Source: Hanleya hanleyi (Eukaryota; Mollusca; Polyplacophora; Lepidopleurida; Hanleyidae). Taken from it: a DNA stretch of 64,000 nucleotides. Below the pieces are notes generated by a model. That model made no database searches. It was not told the origin of the DNA and saw only the letters and a list, made by a program, of their open reading frames with translations. This document shows, in pieces, positions 52,770 through 64,000 of this stretch. The position numbers and the translations under genes were made by a program. The DNA is taken from contig JAVTVY010037291.1 in assembly GCA_036873755.1 (NCBI GenBank), positions 91,726-155,725 of the forward strand, in the 5' to 3' direction. How positions within the stretch are numbered: the first letter of the stretch is position 1; each line of letters opens with the position of its first letter.

Positions 52770-55700
52770 CAGTAGTTCCTGAGAAATCGCGATAACAAGG
52801 TTTCATGGGGAAATCCAAGATGGCTGCCTTGTGGCCATATTGGATTTTCGAATCGGACCAGAAAAGGTATCTTGCACAACTAGACCCCAAGGGGAACCTG
52901 TGCACCAAATTTGAGAAAGATCCATGCAGTAGTTCCTGAGAAATCGCGATAACAAGGTTTCATGGGGAAATCCAAGATGGCTGCCTGGTGGCCATATTGG
53001 ATTTTCGAATCGGACCAGAAAAGGTATCTTGCACAACTAGACCCCAAGGGGAACCTGTGTACCGAATTTGGGAAAGATCCATGCAGTAGTTTCTGAGAAA
53101 TCGCGATAACAAGGTTTCATGTGGGAAATCCAAGATGGCTGCCTTGTGGCCATATTGGATTTTTGAATCGGACCAAAAAAGGTATCTTGCACAACTAGAC
53201 CCCAAGGGGAACCTGTGTACCAAATTTGAGAAAGACCCATGCAGTACTTCCAGAGAAATGACGACAACACTCTTTCATGGGGAAATCCAAGATGGCTGCC
53301 TGGTGGCCATATTGGATTTTCGAATCGGACCAGAAAAGGCACCTTGCACAACTAGACCCAAAGGGGAACCTGTGTACCAAATTTGAGAAAGATCCGTGCA
53401 GTAGTTCCTGAGAAATCACGATAAGGTTTCATGGGGAAATCCAAGATGGCTGCCTGGTCGCCATATTGGATTTTCGAATCGGACCAAAAAAGGTATCTTG
53501 CACAACTAGACCCCAAGGGGAACCTGTGTACCAAATATGAGAAAGACCCATGCAGTACTTCCTGAGAAATGACGACAACACTGTTTCATGGGGAAATCCA
53601 AGATGGCTGCCTGGTGGCCATATTGGATTTTCGAATCGGACCAGAAAAGGCACCTTGCACAACTAGACCCAAAGGGGAACCTGTGTACCAAATTTGAGAA
53701 AGATCCATGCAGTAGTTCCTGAGAAATCACGATAAGGTTTCATGGGGAAATCCAAGATGGCCGCCTTGTGGCCATATTGGATTTTCGAATCGGACCAGGA
53801 AAGGTATCTGCACAACTAGACCCCAAGGGGAACCTGTGTACCAAATTTCGAAAGATCCATGCAGTAGTTCCTGAGAAATCGCGATAACAAGGTTTCATGG
53901 GGAAATCTTCCGCACGAACTGACCAGACTGCACAACTAGATCCCAAGGGGAATTTGGGAAAGATCCATGAATAGTTTCTGAGAAATCGATAACAAGTTTC
54001 ATTGGGAGATGGTTGCCTTGTGGCCATATTGACGATTTGTTCAATCGGACCAAAAAAGGTATCTTGCACAACTAGACCCCAAGGGGAACCTGTGTACGAA
54101 ATTTGAGAAAGACCCATGCAGTACTTCCAGAGAAATGACGACAACACTGTTTCATGGGGAAATCCAAGATGGCTGCCTGGTGGCCATATTGGATTTTCGA
54201 ATCGGACCAGAAAAGGCACCTTGCACAACTAGACCCAAAGGGGAACCTGTGTACCAAATTTGAGAAAGATCCATGCAGTAGTTCCTGAGAAATCACGATA
54301 AGGTTTCATGGGGAAATCCAAGATGGCCGCCTTGTGGCCATATTGGATTTTCGAATCGGACCTGAAAAGGTATCTTGCACAACCAGACCCCAAGGGGAAC
54401 CTGTGTACCGTCTTTGGGAAAGATTCATGCAGTAGTTCCTGAGAAATCGCGATAACAAGGTTTCATGGGGAAATCCAAGATGGCTGCCTTGTGGCCACAT
54501 TGGATTTTCGAATCGGACCAGAAAAGGTATCTTGCACGACTAGACCCCACGGGGAACCTGTGTACCGAATTTGGGAAAGATCCATGCAGTAGTTTCTGAG
54601 AAATCGCGATAAGGTTTCATGGGGAAATCCAAGATGGCCGCCTTGTGGCCATAATGGATTTTGCAGATCAGACAAAAAAGGTATCTTTGGCTTAGACCCA
54701 AGGGGAACCTGTACGAAATTTGAGAAAGACCCATGCAGTACTTCCAGAGAAATGGCGACAGCTTACCCACTGTTTCATGGGAAATCCAAGATGGCTGCCT
54801 GGTGGCCATATTGGATTTTCGAATCACCAAAAAAGGCATCCTGCACAACTAGACCCAAGGGGAACCTGTGTACCAAATTTGAGAAGATCCATGCAGTAGT
54901 TCCTGAGAAATCGCGATAAGTTTCATGGGAAATCCAAGATGGCTGCCTGGTGGCCATATTGGATTTTCGAATCGGACCAAAAAAGGTATCTTGCACAACT
55001 AGACCCCAAGGGGAACCTGTGGACGAAATTTGAGAAAGACCCATGCAGTACTTCCTGAGAAATGACGACAACAATGTTTCATGGGGAAATCCAAGATGGC
55101 TGCCTGGTGGCCATATTGGATTTTCGAATCGGACCAGAAAAGGCACCTTGCACAACTAGACCCAAAGGGGAACCTGTGTACCAAATTTGAGAAAGATCCA
55201 TGCAGTAGTTCCTGAGAAATCACGATAAGGTTTCATGGGGAAATCCAAGATGGCCGCCTTGTGGCCATATTGGATTTACGAATCGGACCTGAAAAGGTAT
55301 CTTGCACAACCAGACCCCAAGGGGAACCTGTGTACCGTCTTTGGGAAAGATCCATGCAGTAGTTCCTGAGAAATCGCGATAACAAGGTTTCATGGGGAAA
55401 TCAAAGATGGCTGCCTTGTGGCCATATTGGATTTTCGAATCGGACCAGAAAAGGTATCTTGCACAACTAGACCCCAAGGGGAACCTGTGTACCGAATTTG
55501 GGAAAGATCCATGAATAGTTTCTGAGAAATCGCGATAACAAAGTTTCATTGGGAAATCCAAGATGGTTGCCTTGTGGCCATATTGGATTTTCGATTCGGA
55601 CCGAAAAAGGTGTCTTGCACAACTAGACCCTAAGGAGAACCTGTATACCAAATTTGAGAAAGATCCATGCAGTAGTTCCTGAGAAATCGCGATAACACGG

Positions 55701-56480
55701 TTTCATGGGGAAATCCAAGATGGCTGCCTGGTGGCCATATTGGATTTTCGAATCGGACCAGAAAAGGTATCTTGCACAACTAGACCCCAAGGGGAACCTG
55801 TGTACCAAATTTGGGAAAGATCCATGCAGTCGTTCCTGAGAAATCGCGATAACAAGGTTTCATGGGGAAATCCAAGATGTCCGCCTTGTGGCCATATTGG
55901 ATTTTTGAATCGGACCAGAAAAGGTATTTGCACAACTAGACCACAAGGGGAACCTGTCTACCAAATTTCAGAAAGATCCATAAGTAGTTCCTGAGAATTC
56001 GCGATAACAAAGCTTCATTGGGAAATTCAAGATGGCTGCCTGGTGGCCATATTGGATTTTCGAATCGGACCAGAAAAGGTATCTTTGTACAACTAGTCCC
56101 CAAGGGGAACCTGTGTACCAAATTTGAGAAGGATCCATGAAGTAGTTCCTGAGAAATCGCGATAACAAGGTTTCATGGGGAAATCCAAGATGGCCGCCTT
56201 GTGGCCATATTGGATTTTCGAATCGGACCAGAAAAGGTATCTGCACAACTAGACCCCAAGGGGAACCTGTGTTCCAAATTTCAGAAAGATCCATCCAGTA
56301 GTTCCTGAGAAATCGCGATAAGAAGGTTTCTTGGGGAAATCCAAGATGGCCGCCTTGTGGCCATATTGGATTTTCGAATCGGACCAGGAAAGGTATCTGC
56401 ACAACTAGACCCCAAGGGGAACCTGTGTACCAAATTTCAGAAAGATCCATGCAGTAGTTCCTGAGAAATCGCGATAACAA
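52770..56480. repeat. satellite-like tandem array, ~155-bp unit, about 24 copies
   Basis: Each unit carries CAGTAGTTCCTGAGAAATCG, ATAACAAGGTTTCATGGGG, AAATCCAAGATGGCTGCC, TGGCCATATTGGATTTTCGA, ATCGGACCAGAAAAGG, CTTGCACAACTAGACCCCAA and GGGGAACCTGTGTACCAAAT. Subtypes alternate (CGCGATAACAAGG versus GACGACAACACTG forms), which suggests a higher-order unit of about 310 or 470 bp. Many open frames on the minus strand translate the repeat and are not genes. Confidence 0.9.
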
Positions 56481-56580
56481 GAATTGTTTACGGACGAACG
56501 ACGGACGGACGGACAACGGACCACGGACGAAAAGCGATTTGAACAGCCCACCATCATCTGGTGATGGTGGGCTAAAAACA
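56481..56580. repeat. GGAC-rich tract and terminal hairpin of the array
   Basis: ACGACGGACGGACGGACAAC and CGGACGAAAAGCGATTTGAA lead into AGCCCACCATCA-TC-TGGTGATGGTGGGCT (56,546-56,574), a 13-bp stem followed by AAAAA. Confidence 0.85.
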
Positions 56581-59217
56581 TAACAAGAACGAAAAGTTAT
56601 CCCTGTGATGATCTATATCTCAACCACGCTTTCATTGTAGATGTTCATGTGAACATATTGGATAACATTACCACACGGCCTCTAGCACCGGCTTGAGCGG
56701 TATTAGATAAACATATTTACGTGCAATGATATAGTAGCTCATCAAAACCCCAGCTGTTCATACCACGGAGTATTTTCTCAATTTCACCAATCTTCTGCTG
56801 TTTATGAAGCGTTTGCTAATCTTACATATAGTTGAAACACATGTTTTTTGAAAGTCTGCATAGGATAATTATTATGATTAACATATATGGAAGCGCTGGT
56901 GCATGACATCAAGCCTTGGGGCACATATATTTGGCCCCATGCGCGACTCATACACATATTATATACCGGTATGAGAAAAAATAATCTCGCAGGGAGAAGT
57001 GTAAAAGCCTAGAGCCAGCTTGGTAAAATCAAATTGCTGTGAAAAGAAGAAGACAACGTGCAAAGGAATCGCCCAGCTGCTTACTATCGTAGTTACAGGT
57101 GAGAAAATGTGTTCGTTTGATTTAGATTTTAGTACAGCGGACAATGTCTTTAGCACAAAATAGCAGATGGAGAAGTCGTCAGCAATTCATGTTGAGTTTT
57201 AGGTAAGCCCGCCCTGCATATTATGACATGGACCCTGAGGGTATAGGGTCCATGGTTATATTAAGGATACAGATCCCTCTGTGAAGGATAATCCGTTTAT
57301 TCTGTAACAGCTGTACCCATTTATCGGGTATTTTGAGGTTGCTTCATTTCCACGATAAACCGTACCTGGCAAGAATAAATATGAAACCTGAATAGAGTGG
57401 GAGTGATTAAGTCGTAATATACATACATTCAACTCCAGAGTTTGTAGAAAAAGTGGCGCAGTACTGGCGCAATACTTTCTCGAAATAATGCACCTTCTGT
57501 CCTTTGTTTTCCGTATCATTTCCTTCCTGAGACCAAACCGATTTTCCTCCATTTCTTTTCGGCTTGAGTCGGATATAACGACATTCTATGAAGGCGGCGA
57601 ACCAATATCCCTAGTCGTCATGTTCCTACTGGTATCATTTTACCATTATTTTTTCTTGAGTGACTTTTCAGTAGTTTTGTCAAGATTGCATTAATAGTCT
57701 AGATCATTGTGCCATTAGGATCCCTTATTGAGCATTGTATTCTTATTTTGTTCAATATGCAATTTTCTTGTATTGCCTTTGCCCCCTGTGGTGTAATTGT
57801 GCAAATTGTGCAAGGTTCTCTACAATTTCCTTGCGTGATCTTGCCAACTTTGATGATACTTATTATTTTATAGTTATTTTAGACTTCAATTCAACAAAAC
57901 TCATCTCTCAGTGTTCTCTTATTTGCCTTCAGAATCGATGTGCTCTTTTTAATTTTCATATCTCCTTAAAGTAGATATTCTCTAAATATATCTCTTTCAA
58001 AATGGGATAAATATCAACTTATTCAGTTCCACGCTTCAAACCAGATGTACAATATCAGTGATTATGAGTGCCAGACAAGATGAAATGACGAATAGGTAGA
58101 TCGAATATATATTACCATAAGAATTCTTCAGTTTCAAGGATCCTATGAGTTTATCAGCTAGGATAAAGAAATGTAAAAACAAAAGCGTAAACACTACTTC
58201 GCCAACAACTTGCTCTGAAAATACATTAAAGTATGTGGCCACATGAAATTAACAACGAACAACTAATTTGGGGTCTTCATAACCCAGAACCGAAACCTGT
58301 TCGGTGAGATATAAACGAGATTTAATGCCTGCAACCTGTACGGGCAGAATCAAAAGTTAGCTCAACCCCCGAGTTGCATGGTTCAGCGGCGTTATCTCCG
58401 CGCAACGGATTTTGTCTCTCATGTTGAAATCTCAGATCCGTCCCAGTAATCTAAGATAGATATCCATGGTTGTGTCACTTAGCTTGCGGAGATTGCCGAC
58501 CATCCCAACACGTTCACTACTATGATTCCACCACTGATTCTTTGTAAATAAGATTGATCAAATAGCCATTTATAAGAACGATTCTCTTTCTCACACGCTC
58601 GGAAATTGTATCAAAGTTACCTCTACTAATGAAAAATTTACAGAAACTCAAGACAGTTTCCTGATGTGAAGAAGCCCTGTTAAATTCTAATGAGCCCTGA
58701 CTGGATAAGCAAATCAAGCCTCTCCATCCCACGTCTATTCTCAACCCCACATACAACTAAAAACAGAGAGAGAAAAAACAGAGCCTACAAACACATAATA
58801 CAAACTACTGCAGATTCGTGTCAAGACGGTACTCTTTTAAGTAGTTCAAATGACATTTTCATCTTTTCTAGTGATTGAAAATTTAATTTAATGACTACTG
58901 CAGATTGAAAAATAAATCTGATAGTTCTTATTAGATATTAGAATATTATCATGCCGATGTTGATCCCGACTCCATATTGCTTTGTACACGAGAAGCATGT
59001 AATGCTTAAGTGATGAGATGAGATGAGATTTTTAATCGTTTTAATCGTAAAAGAGCCCCAACTTTCAAGTTTGATTAGATTGAGAATTTAGTCCAATAGA
59101 TTATCCCTAATTTCAGCTATGCCCATGAAGGAAGCAAAAGAAAAAAATGGACACTTATGGTAGATTGATCGATTGTAGTTTGAAAAATGAGACAACCAAT
59201 AAATTGTTCGGATATTA
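56581..59217. other. non-coding, no gene recognised
   Basis: AT-rich with scattered frames up to 98 codons. GATGAGATGAGAT at about 59,016 is a small microsatellite. No exon or RNA gene could be supported. Confidence 0.4.
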
Positions 59218-62200
59218 GTTTTTGATTGATTGATGTTTATTCACCAAATAAAGTAATATTGATATATTATACACTCCAATGAATATCGATAATTAAAGGG
59301 AAACTAGTAAATGCTGTAGGATACAATAAACTAATTGGCGGGAATAAAACCCCAGAGGGCTTGTTCTATCCCAAAATTCTATACATAGATAACAAATAAT
59401 ACATGGCATTGGAAAGAGAAAAAAACTATAGATTGATATAGTGAATATATCTGAAATAATTGCACTGTGAAAATAGGTCAGTCTTGAAGAAGAAATGTAG
59501 TAATTTTCGATCGGAAAAGAGAAGCAGATTCGATGCATTTGAGTGGAGGCGGCAAATTGTTCCACTCTCGTGGTCCAGTAATTTTAATGGTATAAAATGA
59601 TAAGTTAGACTGATAAAATGGTCTATACAGGTTGGTTAATTGTCCCCTGGTATGATGGCGATGTATATCAGACTGTTTGATGAAATAGTCCTGAAAATTT
59701 ATTGGTAAAAATTCTTTCTTGTAGAAAAATTTATGCACAAGGAGAAGGGAAGAATATTTGTTCAGCTTGAGTAGGGGTAGGATGTTTAATTCTCTGAACA
59801 GAGGTAGTGTATGGGCTAGTTTAGTCGAAAAGGTTATTGCCCTGATCGCGCGCTTCTGCAGTATAATTAATGGGTTTAAATGAGTAACATATGTATTTCC
59901 CCACAAGACGTTACAATAGTTCAAGTACGGAAATATCATAGAGTAATATAATATAATTAATGTCTTTTTATTCAAGGAGCTTTTGATATGATTTATGATG
60001 CCAATATTTCTAGATACCTTATTACCTATGTAATTTATATGAGTTTTCCAGTTCAGCTGATCATTAATAATGAGGCCTAAGAATTTAAATTGATGGACAA
60101 GTTCAATTTCTGTGCCTGAAACAGATAATGAAGGTAAGTTAGTTGAAGGTCTATGGGTATTGGGTTTGACTAACATGTATTTGGTTTTCTTTATGTTCAA
60201 CGATAAGCGGTTACAGCAAAACCAAGAATGTAACTTCTGGAGTTCATGGGCCATGGTGTTAATAGCCTCGACAGGGTTATTTGAAGAAAATACGGCACTG
60301 GTATCATCTGCGAAAAGAATAATTTTCAAGATATCTGTTACGTTGTTTATATCGTTAATATACAGGAGAAAAAGAACTGGCCCAAGAATTGACCCCTGGG
60401 GCACTCCACAGTTAACAAACATTGGGTCCGATAATACTCCACTGAAATTTACATGTTGTGATCTGTTAGATAGATAGCTGCTAAACCAGGTATTCGATAA
60501 GCCTCTAAAGCCGTAGTGGTTAAGTTTGGAAAGTAAGATAGTGTGGTTAACTGTATCAAAGGCTTTAGATAGGTCAAGGAAAGAAACTATACTATAACGT
60601 TTAGATTCTTTGGCTGTAATGAGAGCGTCGTATAAAGACGAAGCTGCTAATGCAGTGGAATGATTAGCTCTAAAGCCGTATTGGTCATTGGAGAAAACAT
60701 TGTTAGTATCCAGAAATTCTGATATCTTGGAAACGGCAAGTTTCTCCAATATTTTACTAAAACAAGATAAAATAGATATTGGTCTATAGTTTGAGAGGCA
60801 AGACGGATCGTCGCATTTAAATACTGGTGTAACTTTGGCCCTTTTAAAAAGATCAGGAACAATCCCGGAAGAGAAGGAACAATTCATTATAGAGGAAAGT
60901 GGTGATGAAATGTCATCAGAAACGAGTTTAAGAACAGACATTCGAATATCATCCAGACCAGGCGCAGCGGATTTCAGACTCATAATTGTTTGCTTTACAT
61001 CTTCTGGGATTACTTGTGCGAATTCAAAAGTTTTGTGGACAGGCGCACCTAAGTAATCAGTGAAAGCTGATACTGTACTCGGTATTTGAGCATCAAGATT
61101 GGCAGCGACTGAACTAAAGTATTGGTTGAATTTATTTGCAATTGTTTCATTATCAGACACTGTTTCACCGTCAATTGTAAAGAAATCGGGTATTTTGGAT
61201 TTTCTATTTCTACTCAGGAGTTGATTTAACACTTTCCACGTTCCTCTGACATCTTGGTTACATTCGTTGAATTTCCTTTCGAAATATAATCTTTTAGATA
61301 ATCGTATAGAGTGATTAAGTTTGTTTCTATAAATTCTGTACTGAATGCGGATGTTAATGTCCTGGGTAATAAGAAGCAGCCGGTATAGTTTATTTTTTTC
61401 ATGAATAGACTTTAATATTCCAGGCGTGATCCAAGGTTTAATGATCTTTTTCACAGAGGGTTTGATAGTGGTCACAGGAAAACATTCGTCATAAATAGGT
61501 TCAAATTTTGAGAGGAAGTTCTGTAAGGGAATGTTCGGGTCATTGTAGTTATGATCATTAATACTCCAGTCAACTTCTTTAATTTTTTGTGCAAACAGAT
61601 CTTTTTGGACAGATGTCATTTTTCGATAGTTAATATTTTGAACTGAGACCTTGGGAGCAGACTTGGCATTCAGAATGTGGAATATCGGGAAGTGGTCAGT
61701 GATATCAGTTAAGAATATACCAGATAAAATATTGTCGTCATGGAAATTGGTGAAGATATTATCAATGAGAGTAGATGAACGTTCTTTAACTCTAGTTGGT
61801 TTTGTAATTTGCGGGAAAAAATACTGGGACTTAAGAAGTTCAAAGAATTCTTTGGATGGTACGTGACGATCGGTTTTGAAAAGATCAATATTGAAATCTC
61901 CCAACAAAATACAGTTTTTCTGAGCGATATTCGATTTCTGAAGTGTTGAAAGTAAAAAACGATTGAAGGTATTAATACTTTTGTTAGGGGGTCGGTAGAA
62001 CATACCAACTAGATATTGCTCATCATCACAAACTAATTCTAAAAATAGGGATTCATACTCATCCTCCTCATCTGAGAGGGAGAGATCATCTCTTATCTTA
62101 CAAGATTTTATAGTTTCATGTATATAAAAAATCAACCCTCCTCCCCTTCTATTTTTCCTCGATGCAGTGAATGGTGTATAGCCAGGAATATCATATAACT

Positions 62201-62700
62201 TTTCAGTTGTGGGATTTAGCCAGCTTTCGGAGAAGCCCAGAACTGAGAACTGATGTTTGAGATTGTGAATAAAACCTGTAACTTCTGAAAAATGTTTCTT
62301 AAGACTCCTAACGTTCAAGTGTAAAAATGAAAGTGTATTATTTTTACTAATGGAAGGCAGCATATTAATTTCCTGGATAAAAGACGTGTCAGTGTAATAC
62401 TTAGACTGGTGAACGTTAATATCGTTCCAGTGGTTGATTTCCAAATCATTGTCATCTGTCGGAACTTTAGAATAGTCAATATCGTTCAGATCGATAGGAT
62501 TAAAGCATAAGTTTTCAATAAATTCAAGATTAATTGAAGAACATGGAGAACAAGAGGTTACATATTCTGGTATATCTGCATTAAAGAAAGGTAAGTAAGA
62601 AGCAGGGTTCAGGAGTGGAACCTCCTCCTCAGTGGTGTTATTATTATCCATGGTCAAGGATTTTCATACGGATAGACTGGCCTATTATCACAGTGATGAG
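59218..62700 (-). mobile_element. LINE (Jockey/CR1-like group), near full-length
   Basis: One long minus-strand ORF with a 3' untranslated region of about 240 bp ending in TGAATAAACATCAATCAATC and a short A-run near 59,218. Short-tandem 3' ends like this are usual for CR1/L2/Daphne-type elements. The 5' end is not defined and no separate ORF1 is seen. Confidence 0.75.
59478..62657 (-). CDS. LINE endonuclease-reverse transcriptase
   Basis: 1059 residues. The N-terminus (1-110) is acidic and of unknown function. The AP-type endonuclease spans about 110-335: FLHLNVRSL, FSESWL, FYRPPN, LLGDFNIDL (about 251) and ITDHFPI (about 319). The reverse transcriptase spans about 580-830 with FLDLSKAFDTVNH (about 696), CGVPQGSILGP and ILFADDT (about 782). 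The C-terminus ends with a HHTRG...REWNNLPP block common to Jockey/CR1-type proteins. All catalytic motifs are present, so it may be active or recently active. There is no RNase H. Confidence 0.9.
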   Translation of the reverse strand: MTMDNNNTTEEEVPLLNPASYLPFFNADIPEYVTSCSPCSSINLEFIENLCFNPIDLNDIDYSKVPTDDNDLEINHWNDINVHQSKYYTDTSFIQEINMLPSISKNNTLSFLHLNVRSLKKHFSEVTGFIHNLKHQFSVLGFSESWLNPTTEKLYDIPGYTPFTASRKNRRGGGLIFYIHETIKSCKIRDDLSLSDEEDEYESLFLELVCDDEQYLVGMFYRPPNKSINTFNRFLLSTLQKSNIAQKNCILLGDFNIDLFKTDRHVPSKEFFELLKSQYFFPQITKPTRVKERSSTLIDNIFTNFHDDNILSGIFLTDITDHFPIFHILNAKSAPKVSVQNINYRKMTSVQKDLFAQKIKEVDWSINDHNYNDPNIPLQNFLSKFEPIYDECFPVTTIKPSVKKIIKPWITPGILKSIHEKNKLYRLLLITQDINIRIQYRIYRNKLNHSIRLSKRLYFERKFNECNQDVRGTWKVLNQLLSRNRKSKIPDFFTIDGETVSDNETIANKFNQYFSSVAANLDAQIPSTVSAFTDYLGAPVHKTFEFAQVIPEDVKQTIMSLKSAAPGLDDIRMSVLKLVSDDISSPLSSIMNCSFSSGIVPDLFKRAKVTPVFKCDDPSCLSNYRPISILSCFSKILEKLAVSKISEFLDTNNVFSNDQYGFRANHSTALAASSLYDALITAKESKRYSIVSFLDLSKAFDTVNHTILLSKLNHYGFRGLSNTWFSSYLSNRSQHVNFSGVLSDPMFVNCGVPQGSILGPVLFLLYINDINNVTDILKIILFADDTSAVFSSNNPVEAINTMAHELQKLHSWFCCNRLSLNIKKTKYMLVKPNTHRPSTNLPSLSVSGTEIELVHQFKFLGLIINDQLNWKTHINYIGNKVSRNIGIINHIKSSLNKKTLIILYYSMIFPYLNYCNVLWGNTYVTHLNPLIILQKRAIRAITFSTKLAHTLPLFRELNILPLLKLNKYSSLLLVHKFFYKKEFLPINFQDYFIKQSDIHRHHTRGQLTNLYRPFYQSNLSFYTIKITGPREWNNLPPPLKCIESASLFRSKITTFLLQD

Positions 62701-63644
62701 AAAACGAATTGATTGAGAAAAAAACAATAACAACGTACAAAACATATATACAAATATAAAACAGAACAAGGGGGTATGGTTAATCATGATACGTCAGCTA
62801 AGATAGCGACGTTCAGCAGTTGGAATGTTGGTAGATCACCATTTAACTTCACTGGATGTAATGGGCAATGATAAACAGTAATCTTTGTTGGCTTTGAACG
62901 TATTACTTGCGCTAATCTACATTATCGGCAGTGACCGCCAATTATATGGCAAGCACAACCTCTTCGCACGCTTTTCCCGTCATATTACAACCGGTCGAAG
63001 CATGTAATCTTGCACTATGCTTTCGCGTTAGAAGATTGACCAGGACCACCAGGGTAAAAGACGATATGTGCATTCATACGGTCACACAAATCAACCCAAG
63101 CTCCTAGTTTAGTGTCGTCTTATATAAAGCTATAATACATTTAATTACCGCGATAGTAGACAGCATACTGAACCATGGTACAATGTTATGACCAAAGGAG
63201 TTGCACTCACACAGAAATATATACAGTGAAATGGAAGTATCATAGTATGTTTAGGCTCAACGTGAAATGAACACTTTCTGGGGGTGAAAATCAACCGGTG
63301 TACGAGTAAACAATTAGTGTTCCGGCTGGGTGGTACTCAAGTTGCCAAGGTCTATAGCTATATAAGCTTATCTGTGTATACATGTGTATGAGGACAAGAA
63401 TGCAAAGGAAAGCACATACAAAATAGACATTCGGACGGAAAAAATTACCGCAAAGAAATGTTCCAGGCTAATGCAGTTTATGTACAGCGCAGTTGATATA
63501 CGTACAGTTTGTTGACATTGTAAACTGGTAAAGTTGCATGCAGTCTTTATATTGGCTTTGAAGTTCACAGCTCTAAAGTTCACAGCTCAGGTAGGACTGA
63601 TTGATCAAATATATATGGAAAATTGTGATCATATGACAGTTAAA
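62701..63644. other. non-coding, nothing recognised
   Basis: No protein-like frame. It may include the 5' untranslated part of the LINE and unrelated DNA. Confidence 0.35.
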
Positions 63645-64000
63645 TTATTCTTTGAATGGAAGCCAAGGGGAATGATTGTCCTTTCTTACCTCCAGTGTAA
63701 CGTCTACGTCAACCGTACGAATTCGGGTCTGAAGATTACGCTCCTTCCTCAGTTTGTACGCGGTTGTGGACAATCGACTGCGTTTGATTTTGAGAGAAGG
63801 TGGCAGATCGGTACGGATCGTTTTGCGAGTACCCGAGAGTTCCCCACTGGAAAACAAAATTTTGTCTCTGTCGGACATCTTCAAAAAGACAGCAATTATA
63901 GCTGGGGGGCCTTGTTCACGATGATCCATCGCTGAAGAACTCGATGTTTTTCGCGGTTTGTAGGTCATTCTATGGACTACAAGGAATGGAAGCTGTTGCG
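63645..64000 (-). CDS. L1-type ORF1-like protein fragment, runs off the window
   Basis: The minus-strand frame is open from the window edge (no stop between 64,000 and 63,968) to a stop at 63,645. It contains PPAIIAVFLKMSDRDKIL, a LSGTR...IRTDLPPSLK segment and KLRKE, matching the pattern of the RNA-binding C-terminal half of L1-type ORF1 proteins (aRxIxvxf-DR-Il, then -eDlp--l---R). No reverse transcriptase follows within the window, so it is a truncated element or a stand-alone copy. Confidence 0.5.
   Translation of the reverse strand, partial: QQLPFLVVHRMTYKPRKTSSSSAMDHREQGPPAIIAVFLKMSDRDKILFSSGELSGTRKTIRTDLPPSLKIKRSRLSTTAYKLRKERNLQTRIRTVDVDVTLEVRKDNHSPWLPFKE

Noticed and set aside
52770..56480. 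CRISPR-like regular repeats
   Set aside because: Units are about 155 bp and contiguous, with no unique spacers and no cas genes, in eukaryotic DNA. They are a satellite-like array.
52803..56516. Many minus-strand frames of 60-182 codons with a shared peptide
   Set aside because: They are translations of the ~155-bp satellite unit and appear and vanish with indels between units.
1..64000. tRNA, rRNA or other structural RNA genes
   Set aside because: No cloverleaf with intact A and B boxes or conserved rRNA segment was seen. SINE-like repeats only share short words.

Overview
The window is eukaryotic, intron-like DNA of an invertebrate, most likely a mollusc and perhaps a gastropod. There are no bacterial-style gene arrays, rRNA or tRNA genes. 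Nearly all recognisable coding capacity is in mobile elements. Several repeats look molluscan: the short GGAGACAACTC word, SINE-like repeats carrying a CTTGTCGTAAGAGGCGACTA-type block and a (TCAC)n tail, a BEL/Pao retrotransposon and a Polinton. The species guess is inference.

Layout. 1-15.5 kb is non-coding and repeat-rich. It holds a CACTGT-ended element carrying an array of AGGTCA half-sites, a pair of inverted subterminal arrays about 5 kb apart, degenerate tandem repeats and a MITE hairpin. At 15,600-15,705 there is a signal-peptide exon. Its donor phase matches a transmembrane exon at 33,228-33,835, so the two may be ends of one host membrane-protein gene.

The centrepiece is a Polinton/Maverick (adintovirus-like) element at 16,621-28,426. 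It has TIRs beginning AGTAGTATATAAA and an exact 6-bp target duplication, GCTAAC, on both sides. Its right half carries, all on the minus strand, two genes of unknown function, a chromodomain integrase, a small membrane protein, a packaging ATPase (frame-disrupted), and a tight block of virion-type genes joined by overlapping stop and start codons. No protein-primed DNA polymerase B, major capsid protein or maturation protease is visible, so this copy is defective. Its left half is occupied by a 5.4-kb cassette bounded by long inverted repeats (about 17,332-22,760). The arms are tandem about 152-bp units with GCGCATGCGC palindromes. The cassette encloses an ATPase fragment and two related helical proteins, one with a C2H2 finger.

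28.4-42 kb contains a decayed LINE, several MITEs and perfect hairpins, SINE pieces and tandem repeats. 42,026-50,118 is an intact-looking BEL/Pao retrotransposon with two 791-bp LTRs, a 5-bp target duplication and a 2131-residue Gag-Pol ORF. 52.8-56.5 kb is a tandem array of about 155-bp units ending in a hairpin. 59.2-62.7 kb is a LINE with an uninterrupted endonuclease-reverse transcriptase ORF, and the window ends in an L1-type ORF1-like fragment.
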